Shown piece after piece: positions 20,145-29,335 of a stretch of DNA of 64,000 nt. The translations under genes were made by a program, and so were the position numbers. Location: NCBI GenBank assembly GCA_011947345.1, contig JAAVTG010000214.1, positions 1-64,000 on the forward strand. The letters are read 5' to 3'. This DNA is from Phytophthora quininea (lineage: Eukaryota; Oomycota; Peronosporomycetes; Peronosporales; Peronosporaceae). Below the pieces are notes generated by a model that was not told the origin of the DNA, ran no database searches, and saw nothing but the letters and a program-made list of their open reading frames with translations. Numbering within the stretch: position 1 is the first letter of the stretch; every line of letters begins with the position of its first letter.

Positions 20145-20690
20145 GTGCTGGTGATGTCCACGCGCGGAGCAGCAGGAAAGAAGAAGCGGGGACGTACCTG
20201 TGGAAAGGACGACGACGCGGATGATGAAAGCGATGACATCTCGATGACAGGGTGTACTGTACATGCAATGATCCAAGATGTGGTCTACCAATTCGCTGGT
20301 TTGTGCTTAGAAACGACTCCGCATCAGAGATACCCGTGCCATCCGCCGGGGATACCTGACGCATCGCCCGGAGAAGCAGAGACACCTGGATCAGCAGCAC
20401 CATTGACGCCAGCACTAGCACGTTCGCCAGCTCGGTATGTTGGTATGGTCATGTTGTATTACATGTTACTTTTTCTGCTGATGTTGTACACGATCTCAAC
20501 ATGGCTAAAGGCGGCGACTCTAAATTCCAAGAGGGAAAAGAAGGGTGCTGTCGTTGCTGCCGACTACTGCCTCAGATGCCGACATGACAAGGCAGGGGGA
20601 ATGACAAGGACTGAGAAAAGGCTCCACCTTGTGGCTGGTTCCGACGGTGATGACGGCAAGAAGTCGTCCCTGCTTGTGACCCTCGGCTAG
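20145..20690 (+). CDS. Uncharacterised ORF after the C48 relic
   Basis: 181 codons open, but the first codon is GTG; the first ATG lies a few codons on. The N-terminus is basic then acidic (KKKRGRTCGKDDDADDESDD). The middle is Pro/Ala-rich, and one hydrophobic segment (MVMLYYMLLFLLMLYTIST, near 20,440) could span a membrane. No family is recognised. It may be the degraded C-terminal part of the same relic. Confidence 0.3.
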   Translation: MLVMSTRGAAGKKKRGRTCGKDDDADDESDDISMTGCTVHAMIQDVVYQFAGLCLETTPHQRYPCHPPGIPDASPGEAETPGSAAPLTPALARSPARYVGMVMLYYMLLFLLMLYTISTWLKAATLNSKREKKGAVVAADYCLRCRHDKAGGMTRTEKRLHLVAGSDGDDGKKSSLLVTLG

Positions 20691-21071
20691 ATGACAGACC
20701 AGGCCAAGTACAACCAAGTGGTGCGGCATCAATCAAAACAACGGAAAGAGCACTGCTCGGATAGACATGGGAGCTGCTGACAGAGTTGCAGCTGAAAGTG
20801 GAGTATATACAAAGCTGAAAGTCGCGATATAACAGCACCGCCTCCACCCTCGTGTAATCACCTTCGTTGGTTTAGTCTTTGTCATCCGTAGTCAGGCAGA
20901 GACAGCTTTACCAAATAATTGACGACAACACTTGCCTCTAGCTTCTCATTCCATCTTGCGTCTTGTTGTAAAGGTCGCCTCTTGAATCCGAGCTTATCCG
21001 AGAGCTTGGAGGGTAGTCAGAGTTAAACGCTTTTGATTGACTATTTTTGGTTTGGTTAGCCTCTTGGAAAA
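20691..21071. other. Probable 3' LTR area of element 4; no gene
   Basis: No coding reading is supported. It lies just beyond the purine tract at 21,072-21,089, where the 3' LTR of element 4 should be, but the matching 5' LTR is absent from the window, so the ends cannot be set. Confidence 0.35.
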
Positions 21072-21089
21072 CTCTCTTTTCCCGCCCTC
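21072..21089 (-). promoter_or_regulatory. Candidate polypurine tract of element 4
   Basis: The minus strand reads GAGGGCGGGAAAAGAGAG, downstream of the chromodomain stop. An LTR starting with TG directly after it is not evident. Confidence 0.4.
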
Positions 21090-21137
21090 AAGGTTAGGCT
21101 CTACTGGCTGAACAACCCACGGACCAGAACATAAGCT

Positions 21138-23030
21138 CTACAGCTGACCTGAACGCTCCCCACACCAGTGGCGGAATGCGGCAGTTCGGTCGACGAGTCC
21201 ACCATATGCCACCAGGACGCCTTGATCAGCCCGATCAAAAGCGTCCACGACGTCAGGGCAGTCTTGTCTCAGAGGCACCTCGTATTCCCACGAGTTCTGG
21301 GAGTGAGGGTAACCCCTCCACTTCACCAGATACTGGGTTTGCCCCTTACGTCGGCGACGTGCTAGAAGACGCTCCACGTGATAGTGGAGGTCACCGTGCT
21401 CATCGAGCAGCGCTGGAGGTGGGCGATGGTCGGATGGTCGATGACCATGGGAATCCGATTCCTGGCTCGCGCTGGGCGCGTCAGTCGGAGGTGTCAGCCA
21501 TGCTGCACCGTGTTCACTCGCTGCGGGGAGAGCTCGCTCGCCAGACGCGAGACGTCTGGGAGACGTTTGATCGCTACGATCAAGATCTGACGGATCTGCA
21601 GCAGCGGGTGGAGTGATTCGAGGCCCCGCAATCGATCTCCGATCGTCTTCGCGCTCAGGAGCTAGGGCTCGCGGAGCTTCGGGGTCAACTGACCGGGCTG
21701 CAGCAGTTCGTCTACTCAGCGTTGTCGACGCCGCCGGCGGCGCCAGCGCCTCCGCGCTCACCCCCGCGGGGTCCTGGTACGGCTTAAGCAAGCCCACGTA
21801 GAACACAGGATGTGTTCGCATCTTCGCTGGGAGTATGCAAGGCCCTTCTTGGCCACGACCTTGAACGGTCCGATGAACCATGGTCGGGGTTTCGTCTTGA
21901 AGACGGCAGATACTGCATGTGTAGGCAGGTTCTTAGCGTTTAATAAAACAAGGTCCCCGACCTGGAATTCAACCATGTTGCCTCTGCCTTTTGCATCAGC
22001 TTGTTCTTTTGAACATCTTGGCTTTCAGCCATCGCGTCGCGCACACTGCGTAAGACGCTCAACCTCGTCGAGAGGAAGTCATCGACTTGCTTGCGCACCG
22101 CAAGAGGGCTGACATCAGCAAGCTCGGGAGCCATCCCTCCCCACCAAGCCCGTGACCACGAAGTGGGGGAAAGGGAACGCGCGGGTGCACTAACCCGTTC
22201 ACGTAGAACGGAGTGAAGCCTGTAGAGGCATGAAGGGCATTGTTCAATGCAAACTCGACAAGTGGGAGCATAGCGCTCCACCGCTTCGGAGTTTCAGCGC
22301 ACACACTGCGCAAGACGTCCTTGACGACGCGATTGACGCGTTCGGTCTGACCGCCGGTCTGCGGATGATCCGCTGTGGACATGTCCGGTCGTGTGCCTAG
22401 CACCTTGAAGACGGACGTCCAGAACCTTCCCGTGAAGCGCGGATCTCGATCCGAGACGATCGACTCCGGCAGCCTGTGCTGAAAGACTCGATCGATGAAC
22501 AGCGAGGCTGTACCCTCTCCATCAATGGAGTCCGGCACCGCCGCTAAGTGAACCATCTTGCTCAATCGGTCAACAAAGACCACAATACCCGTGTTGCCTA
22601 CCGAGTCCTTCGGCAGACCAAACACAAAGTCCATACTCATGGACTGCCAACACCCACTGGGTACAGGCGAGCTCGCCAAAGGCGCTGCCGCATACGGCGC
22701 GGGTTTGACCCGTTGGCACGTCTCACACGTGCGCACATATGTGCTGACCCACTTGTACAGATTGGGCCACCAGTACATGGAGCTCACTGAGCTGTAGGTC
22801 TTCTCGCGACCAAGGTGGCCGCTCGTGGGAGCGTCGTGAGCATCATAAAGTATCCGATACTTGAGGTCCTCATCATGAGGCACCACGACACGTGGAGGAT
22901 CGTCGGGACCCGTGTTGTAATACAGCAGGCCACCATCGCAAGTGTGGCGATGCAGCCTCGCGCGCAAGCGCCCAGACAGTTCTGTCTTCGAGTCTTTAAA
23001 CTCCTCGCTCCCCAGAGCGCGCAGCAATGC
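21138..23030 (-). pseudogene. Integrase with chromodomain, element 4
   Basis: The 22,059-23,027 frame holds a zinc-binding region (HDAPTSGH, then CETC) and an intact catalytic triad: MDFVFGLP, SDRDPRFTG and GGQTERVNR. After two frame changes (near 22,070 and 21,950) the reading enters a GPF-type segment (WFIGPFKVVAKKG) and a 744-nt frame. That frame has a long Pro/Ala/Ser linker and ends in a chromodomain (YHVERLLARRRRKG, YLVKWRGYPHSQNSWE) near 21,290-21,370. Such chromodomains direct integration to particular chromatin. An opposite-strand ORF overlaps the linker. Confidence 0.88.
21176..21784 (+). pseudogene. Opposite-strand coiled-coil ORF over the element 4 chromodomain and linker
   Basis: A plus-strand frame from 21,176 is open to 21,784 except for one TGA at 21,614. 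It has heptad-like segments: SEVSAMLHRVHSLRGELARQ near 21,490, and after the TGA LGLAELRGQLTGLQQFVYSAL. It ends in a Pro/Ala-rich tail. It fully overlaps the minus-strand integrase C-terminus, so it may be a chance reading of GC-rich DNA. It parallels the antisense ORFs at the 3' ends of elements 1 to 3. Confidence 0.3.
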
Positions 23031-23039
23031 GACGCAGGA

Positions 23040-24540
23040 CTCGTCCTGTGCATACGCTGATCAGATCAAATCCGTCACCGACGACTTCACCATCGTGACA
23101 TGAGAAAGCCCATAGTCCGGCCGGCGCGACAGCGTATCGGCCAGGACGTTCTGCCTGTCAGGCTTGTACTTCACCTCGAGTTGTACTCCGCAAAGAAGGA
23201 GAGCCAGCGGTCCATTATCTGCGAGAGGTGAGGCAACAGTGTCGCAGTGCGTAGTGACGCATGATCCGTGAAGATCACGAACGGCTTAGAGCCGAGCAGG
23301 TGCACCCTGAACTTGACGAGAGCGTACTTCATCGCAAGTAGCTCCTTGTCATGAACGGGGTAGTTTTCTCCGCAGATTTAAGCTGGAGACACTCAAACGC
23401 GATCACGCGTTCACGCCCCTCGGCGTCCGCTTGAGGCAAAGCGCAGCTGATGGCAAAATCGGAAGCGTCACAGACGACGCTAAACGGACGATCGGGGTCC
23501 GGCAGCGCTAGTATCGGCGCCTGCAGGAGGCTCTCCTTGATTTGCGCAGAAGCAGCCTCGTGATCGGCACGCCAACACCAGTCCGCATCCATCTTAAGGA
23601 GATTGGACAATGGCCTAGCCAGCTCAGCGTAGTTTTCGCTGTACTTGTGCAAGTAGTTGGCGAGGCCAAGCCACTTGCGAAGGTCCTTTTGGTTCAAGGG
23701 AGCCGGCCAGTCAACAATGGCCTTGACCTTGGCAGGATCTGCCCGCAACCCGCGCTTCCCAATGAAGCAGCCGAGGAAGAGAATCTCCTCGGCGCCAAAG
23801 ACACACTTGTCTACGTTGGTATACAACTTGTTCGTGTGCATGCACTCGAACACCGCTCGCAGATGCTCAACGTGCATCTCGACGTCAGTCCTTCCGTGCT
23901 CAGCACGACTGTGGACGAAGATGTCGTCGAAGTATGTCTGTGCATACGCCCGATGGGGCCGGAACAACTGCGTCACGAGACGATTGAACGTCGCCGGCGC
24001 GTTCGATAGCCCTTGGGGCATAACGAGCCACTCCTAGAGCATACCGCTCGGTGTGCTCACTACTGTAAGCGGCACATCACTCGCTCGCATGAGCAGTTGG
24101 TAATAGCCATGGACTAAGTCGAGCGCGCTATACATGGTACAAGCAACCATGTTGTTCTGAAGAACATCCTTTCTAGGAATCGGCGTCTGCGCCGGGATCG
24201 TGGCCGCGTTCAGCTTATTGAAAGCATGAACGATGCGCCACTTGCCATTAGGCTTTCTGACACAGAACGTCGGCGTGGAGTGCGGAGACTTGCTCTCACG
24301 CACAAGCCCTGCCGCGTGTTTAGCGCGGAAGAAGGCGTCAATGACGTCGCACTGCTCCTTCGGCAAAGGCCACTGGCGTGTGACGCAGTACTTCGTTCCG
24401 GGAACCAAGTCAATCTCATGACGGACCCCTCAGTCAGGAGGGAGGCCACTAGGTGGCTCCTTCGAGACGGCGTCTCCATACTCCTTCAGCTAAGGATAGA
24501 AGGGGTCAATCCGGTCCTTTAGGATCGCTGACCCACTTCA
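23040..24540 (-). pseudogene. Reverse transcriptase and RNase H, element 4
   Basis: 24,408 to about 24,045 carries the RT N-terminal part (KPNGKWRIVHAFNKLN, YSALDLVHGYYQL). A TAG then interrupts the frame where a Trp codon is expected, just before EWLVMPQGLSNAPATFNR. The catalytic box is YFDD (near 23,930). A gypsy RNase H follows (FSVVCDASDFAIS), and after a frame change near 23,350 its later motifs (HDKELLAMKYAL, FTDHASLRT) and the linker to integrase. It is not functional as it stands. Confidence 0.85.
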
Positions 24541-25419
24541 CACATTCAATGCCTTCTTGGTCTTGGCCAAGACCGACTCGTCCACGAGGGACGATGAGTT
24601 CAACTCGTCTTCGGGTCGAATGATGACCACTTCGGCGAGCTCGCCAACACTTGGCAGGTCATCGAGGCGCATGCCTCCTTCGACCGCACCCGTCACTCCG
24701 TCGACGAGTGTAGAGCTGTTCACAGCCCGACCGCTGAGCACCGCTCGGCGCGGTCGACGCCCTTGGCGCTACAGACACCTTGTGTCGCGCGCACCGCGCT
24801 TTCCGACGCCTTCGCTTCACCGAGGCTCGTCCAGACGGGGACGGAGAGCTCACTGCTCCACCGGCGCCTCTCGAATGAGAAGACCAGCCCGAGGGCGCCA
24901 CACGAAGCGTCGCGAGATCTTTGATCGCGGCCGGCACTCGCCGCAGTCGACGTAACGACCTTCTCTGAAGGCCCAGTGTCACTTCGGACATCCAGCGACT
25001 CGCTCGGTCCACGACCGACGAAGCTCAGTGGAGTACGTGCCACTGCACAATTAACAGCCCTCAAAGGCTCTTCAGGACTACAGTCCTTCACGGTGCCGTC
25101 CACCAACTCGGACACACCGACATCCAGCACCATGGCCGACTCGGCCCAGAGCTCGCGCCAATAGCGCTTCTGCTTCCTAGCAGAGGTGGGTTCATGACTC
25201 GCCAAAGCTCCGCTAGAAATATGCGCGTAGCGCCCAAGGTCTTCGACCGCCAATCGATCCATGGCTCGTGGCGCTCCACCCACGCCATACCAAGGATGAG
25301 GTCGTACCTCGAATCCAGGTCAAGGACCAGACAGCGTTCCACGCTATCGAAGTCTAAGAACTTCAGCCCAAGGTCCATCTCACCCTCACCACCACGACCG
25401 GGCCCCCGTCGCGAGATGG
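24538..25419 (-). pseudogene. Protease C-terminal part and pol linker, element 4
   Basis: The reading from 25,378 contains YDLILGMAWVERHEPWIDW, the conserved C-terminal strand of gypsy proteases. The catalytic DTG/DSG part is missing beyond 25,420, where the element 3 LTR starts. A frame change near 25,225 leads into a Ser/Ala/Glu-rich linker to about 24,720 and then another frame to 24,538, before RT. Confidence 0.65.
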
Positions 25420-26044
25420 TGTCCTGTGGTGGGGATGACGGTTGGGCCGCCGCGAGCTTGGCTAGGGCTCAACCACCGACGAGACAGAAGAACGGTGATC
25501 CGTTCGGGGTCGAGTACCTCTGGTGTAGAGCGGAGTGGAATGTGCCTTGGCCGCGTGTAGTTGTAGACGGAACGGAAGAGTAAGAACGGAAGAAAAACTA
25601 AAGACTGCTTGTTCTCTTAGCTGTCGCTGTCGCTGCTTCTTGCCGCTCGGTAGGCTTGGGTCCTGCAGCGCAAAACGAGTTCTGTCAGTCCTTCCGGCCG
25701 GCACAGCCGCCGCCGGTGGTTTCTCCACGCGTCCACCCCTCCTTTCGTACGGGCGGCACGCCCCAGAATGACCTCCATCCTTTGGAACGGCCTTCCGCAG
25801 TCCACGCTCAGCCTGCCACCCGTCCTCCGCATCCTTCGCTTGGACGTCCTAGGGCCTGAGTCGAAGATGGCGCGAGGTGCAGTGGCGCGCTCGCCAGTGG
25901 CTTGAGCTACTGTCGCCCCGGCGGTTCTTGGATGACTGCTTCGCCCTGTCTCTCCGGATACTCAGACTCAAGCGGAACGGTACCAACGGGCGGAACGGAA
26001 AACGATCTGTCCCAGGGTCGTGCTGTACACGCCGAGCCGGGACA
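25420..26044 (-). repeat. 3' LTR of element 3
   Basis: The right edge (CCGGGACA, followed by the purine tract) matches the element 2 LTR edge (GCGGGACA). The left edge is put at TGTCCTGTGG because the element 4 protease reading ends there. It spans 625 bp; no second copy is in the window, so the left edge is inferred. Confidence 0.65.
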
Positions 26045-27166
26045 TTCTCCCCGACCCACCGCGAGGCGTCCTCGACGAGCAGCATGGTTCTGCTCCGTCT
26101 TGACGATGTGATAGCCTATCAACGCACTGAGATCCGTACAGGTGCCGTCAGGGCGACGCGGTAGGCTGGATTGAACACCTCGTAGGCCTTCAGAGCGAAC
26201 ATCTCCCTCGAACTGACGGCCGCCTTCGAGATCGACCGTGGTCTGATGCACACAGTTTCTGCGTTGAGCCGCTTCGACTGTCCTCGCAGTGTTGCGTTCT
26301 CGGGCGACGAGGTTGAATTCGCGCTGCTTGAGCGTCTTCCAGCCATGTTGTGTCACTTCAGCAGCTCCTACCTTGGGCACCTTATCGAGTTCGTTGTACG
26401 CACGCTTGAGGTGCTCGCAGCAGCCCAGTATCATCGACCCAATAACACAGGTCCAGCACCAGCTCGTAGCGAATACCCAGTAGTCCATGCCCACGAGACA
26501 CAGCAAGATGACGGCCACACCTCCCCATCCGCAGCAGATGTACTCCAAGCCGTTGTAGCACGCTAGCGGAATGAAAATCGCCAAACCAACGACAACTTGC
26601 ACAGTAATGGCTAACCACACAAAGAAGTCAAACGCTCGGTGAGCCGCAGCTCCACAAGCCATGCAAAAGTGATCCGTGATGCCACGCACACCGTTCCAGC
26701 CATGCTCAGACGAGTTGGGTACGAAGGTACACAGCGAGTATTGCATCGACAGGAACCATAGACTGCACGCTATTCCAAACTCGCCGTAATACTCTCTCTT
26801 TTCATCCAGCACTTCAAGAGGGGCTAAGAAAGTCGCCTCCACAAGGGCCCACGCATAGTCGCGGCCCTCGTAGCTAGTCACAGACGGGCTCTTCACGATC
26901 TCCAGGTACCGAGCAGCGCACGCTTGTCCTAAGGACACACCATCCGTGATCCACGTGTACACAACCCAGAAACACCTCGCTATCACGTCACGGATCGGTC
27001 CAATGACCACCCAAAACATCAGGAAGATCGTAGACCACGTCAGTCGGTCCCACCAGGTCACACTGTCGGCTACCAGCCAGCCCAGCCTCGCTGTAAACCA
27101 CTCACGCCACATGCCCGTCTGGTGCTCAGTACGCCGCCAGTTTTGGTATGAGAACGCAGCACACAT
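25907..27166 (-). CDS. Multi-membrane-span (env-position) ORF, element 3
   Basis: ATG at 27,166, 419 codons, ending inside the 3' LTR. The hydrophobic segments by residue are about 30-55 (TIFLMFWVVIGPI), 125-145, 170-200 (ITVQVVVGLAIFIPLA), 205-225 (GGVAVILLCLVGM) and 228-248 (TCVIGSMILG). This suggests four to six spans, Cys/Trp-rich near the fourth. A hydrophilic tail follows, with a charged helix (LKQREFNLVARERNTARTVE). The corresponding element 2 ORF shares AAR-LE, G-DY-W-L, P-EV-D, GW-G and a GW-x-L/I motif after the last span. It follows integrase in the sense orientation, the position of env-like genes, but no envelope hallmark is visible. It is more intact than the element 2 copy. Function unknown. 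Confidence 0.65.
   Translation of the reverse strand: MCAAFSYQNWRRTEHQTGMWREWFTARLGWLVADSVTWWDRLTWSTIFLMFWVVIGPIRDVIARCFWVVYTWITDGVSLGQACAARYLEIVKSPSVTSYEGRDYAWALVEATFLAPLEVLDEKREYYGEFGIACSLWFLSMQYSLCTFVPNSSEHGWNGVRGITDHFCMACGAAAHRAFDFFVWLAITVQVVVGLAIFIPLACYNGLEYICCGWGGVAVILLCLVGMDYWVFATSWCWTCVIGSMILGCCEHLKRAYNELDKVPKVGAAEVTQHGWKTLKQREFNLVARERNTARTVEAAQRRNCVHQTTVDLEGGRQFEGDVRSEGLRGVQSSLPRRPDGTCTDLSALIGYHIVKTEQNHAARRGRLAVGRGECPGSACTARPWDRSFSVPPVGTVPLESEYPERQGEAVIQEPPGRQ
26045..26057 (-). promoter_or_regulatory. Polypurine tract of element 3
   Basis: The minus strand reads GGGTCGGGGAGAA directly before the 3' LTR, sharing GTCGGGGAG with the element 2 tract. Confidence 0.75.
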
Positions 27167-27402
27167 ATGCGGAGTTAGTCCGTCCACATCAGTCCGTTCA
27201 CATCAAATCGGTAGACTTGGTCCGTTCCCATCACGTAGGGGTTGGATTCTCAATTCGAGGGTGATCCCTTTCGCAGCCCACGCCAGCTCTTTTCCGTGGT
27301 CAGCTCACATCAGACTGTACCTCACCACAGAGCTTTCAACACAGACTGCCGACGACATTCTTCAAAAGGAAACCACCAGCACAAGACAGCGCTGCCACCA
27401 AG

Positions 27403-29031
27403 ATGACTAAGTCGCCGTCCAAGTCACCGTCCAAGTCGCCAGCAGAGCTCCTCGCGGAGTTGCAGGCAAGCCTTGCGTCGGGAGGGTACCAGCAGAGCCC
27501 CGCAGAGGCTCAGGCCGAGCTTTGGTCCAAGCTTCGTCCGATATTGGGCGTCAACGATGGATCCTCGGGCCTAGACGCCATAGGCGCCATCGTCGAGGAT
27601 CTTATCGCTGGTCGGCCTCCACGCCCGTTGTTGGACTTCGTCGCTCTAGCTCCCGCTCCTCAGCACCAGCGGCTGACGCCTGATTTCGTCAAGAAGTCGT
27701 CGGGTAAGGGCAAGTCGAAGTCGAGTTCCAAGTCGACGGAGAAAGTGACGGGATCCAAGCGTTCGTCATGTTCACAGCCCACGACCACGCCGCCCAGAAA
27801 CAAGAAGGCCAAGTCTTCGTCGCAGTCGCCAAACCGCTCTTCACCGGGACGGTTGTCCAATGCTCTGGCAGTCGCGTTCGTCGATCCGGAAGTGCCCACG
27901 GAAATCCTTGACGACTTGGAAGCGATCTTCCGTGCGGCTAAAGGACAGAAGAAGAAGCCGTTCCGTCTAGCTTACCCGTGGAGTGGTCGCCGCCTGTGGT
28001 ATTCACCATCGGGCTATCCGGATGTGTACCGGGCTCACTATCGCTTCTGGATGTCATTTCGTCCGTTCTTCTGGGAGTGGGCCATTAGCGCGCCGCTGCG
28101 GTCGGAGAGCGTCTACAGCAGCCGTCGGAAGCATAAAATGAGTGCAGTCCGTACCTGAGCTTCCTTCCTGAGCATCTGCATTGAAACTTGGGGTTGTTAC
28201 TCCTTCCTGGAACGCTTCGAGCGTGACTCCGTTCATGACAACGTCTTCTGGATGGGAGGGCAGCCCGGGAGAAGTCCGTGGAAGAGAAGGCCACTCAAAA
28301 CAGCAACGGCCCTTCCATGATCGGCCTCAGCAAGCTTTTCCTTAAGGATAAAGCAGCCTACCGCAAGGTAACCGACGGTGCTCTGGACCCTGCACTGATC
28401 GATGCCGACGGATACCGGGACATCCCGACCCTGCTGGCCCTCGCGGAAGCCCTTGACCCACGGCGCAAGCTTCAGGGGGTCGTTTTTCGGACCGAGCGCT
28501 GGCACGGATCTACCGTGACATCAAGTCGTCGCGTAGTCACCAACCGCACTGGAAGAACGGTGGTAGTCCAGCGGCTTGGGTTGCATTGATCCACAGCAAC
28601 CATATCCGTCTGTTAGCTGAGCAAGTAGACGAGCAGCTCCGCGATAACCAATACGAACCCCCGTGACTGATCCGTTCGACGCCAACAAGGACGCTGCCTC
28701 CGAGTACTCGGACTATGAGGAAGAAGAGTCCCGTGTTTTCACCGCTCTCCCACCAGACGGACTCAGGGACGGTGAGCTCATTACGGAGGAAGAGTCCGTC
28801 GCCGAGGAGACCGCCACCGAAGAGAATGCGGCCGACCACAAAGCGTCCGAAGAAGAGGAGGTGGACGACGAGGAACGCAGTAGCGAGGACGAGGAGGGGA
28901 ACGGGATCGAGGTCGACGACGTGGTGGACGAAGAGGAGGACGACGACGTCGAAGATGACCACGATTCTACTCCCAAGGCGTCTCCAACCAAGCGTTCGCC
29001 CAGGTCCCCTAAGGCCAAGCCCTCGAAGTGA
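27403..29031 (+). pseudogene. Antisense gene with AYPW-LWY block and acidic tail, element 3
   Basis: ATG at 27,403 (context CCAAGATGA, as in element 2). The N-terminus has three KSPS repeats, then a Lys/Ser-rich part with a basic run (PPRNKKAKSSSQS). The conserved block AYPWSGRRLWY, YPDVY, HYRFW lies near 27,970-28,060. This frame ends at 28,158. Coding-like readings then continue in other frames: MIGLSKLFLKDKAAYRK near 28,320, WVALIHSNHIRLLAEQVDEQ near 28,580 and a very acidic C-terminus (28,663-29,031) ending in Ser/Pro/Lys repeats. Introns or frame changes near 28,130-28,260, 28,490 and 28,660 are needed. Its stop converges on the integrase stop at 29,336. No known fold is recognised; the basic runs and acidic tail suggest a nuclear or chromatin protein. 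Confidence 0.55.
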
Positions 29032-29335
29032 GTTTTCGGGTAGTTCCATCCGCTCCGTACTCCGCGTAGCGTTCTTCAGTTTCAGTTCTGATACGTAAGC
29101 TCCATTCTTAATCAAGTAGTTTTCCGTTAATCTTCATAGGAGCGTTATTTTCACCAAGGTCCGTTCCGTCCTCGACCAGACTTGGTCGAGAAGAGGACCA
29201 TCACATATGTAAAAGTTCAAAGCCAAATGCAGATCCAGCGTTGTCGAACTGCCAACACCATTCCGTTCGACACACGCTCACTACAGACCACCTTCTCCAC
29301 GTCACGCAAGGCGGTCCGTTCCACTGTCTCAACAC

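Larger units (their letters stand above)
20860..25419 (-). mobile_element. Ty3/gypsy chromovirus-like element 4, truncated
   Basis: On the minus strand: protease C-terminal part (25,419), RT, RNase H, integrase and chromodomain (to 21,138), then a purine tract. The gag and the 5' part of the protease are missing because the element 3 LTR begins at 25,420. Frame changes and a TAG in the RT show it is dead. It is only distantly like elements 1 and 3. The left boundary is approximate. Confidence 0.75.

Noticed and set aside
7388..27166. Calling the membrane ORFs of elements 2 and 3 an env gene, so elements 2 and 3 would be errantivirus-like
   Set aside because: Position fits, but the proteins look polytopic with no cleavage site, fusion peptide or clear signal peptide, so only the neutral name is used.
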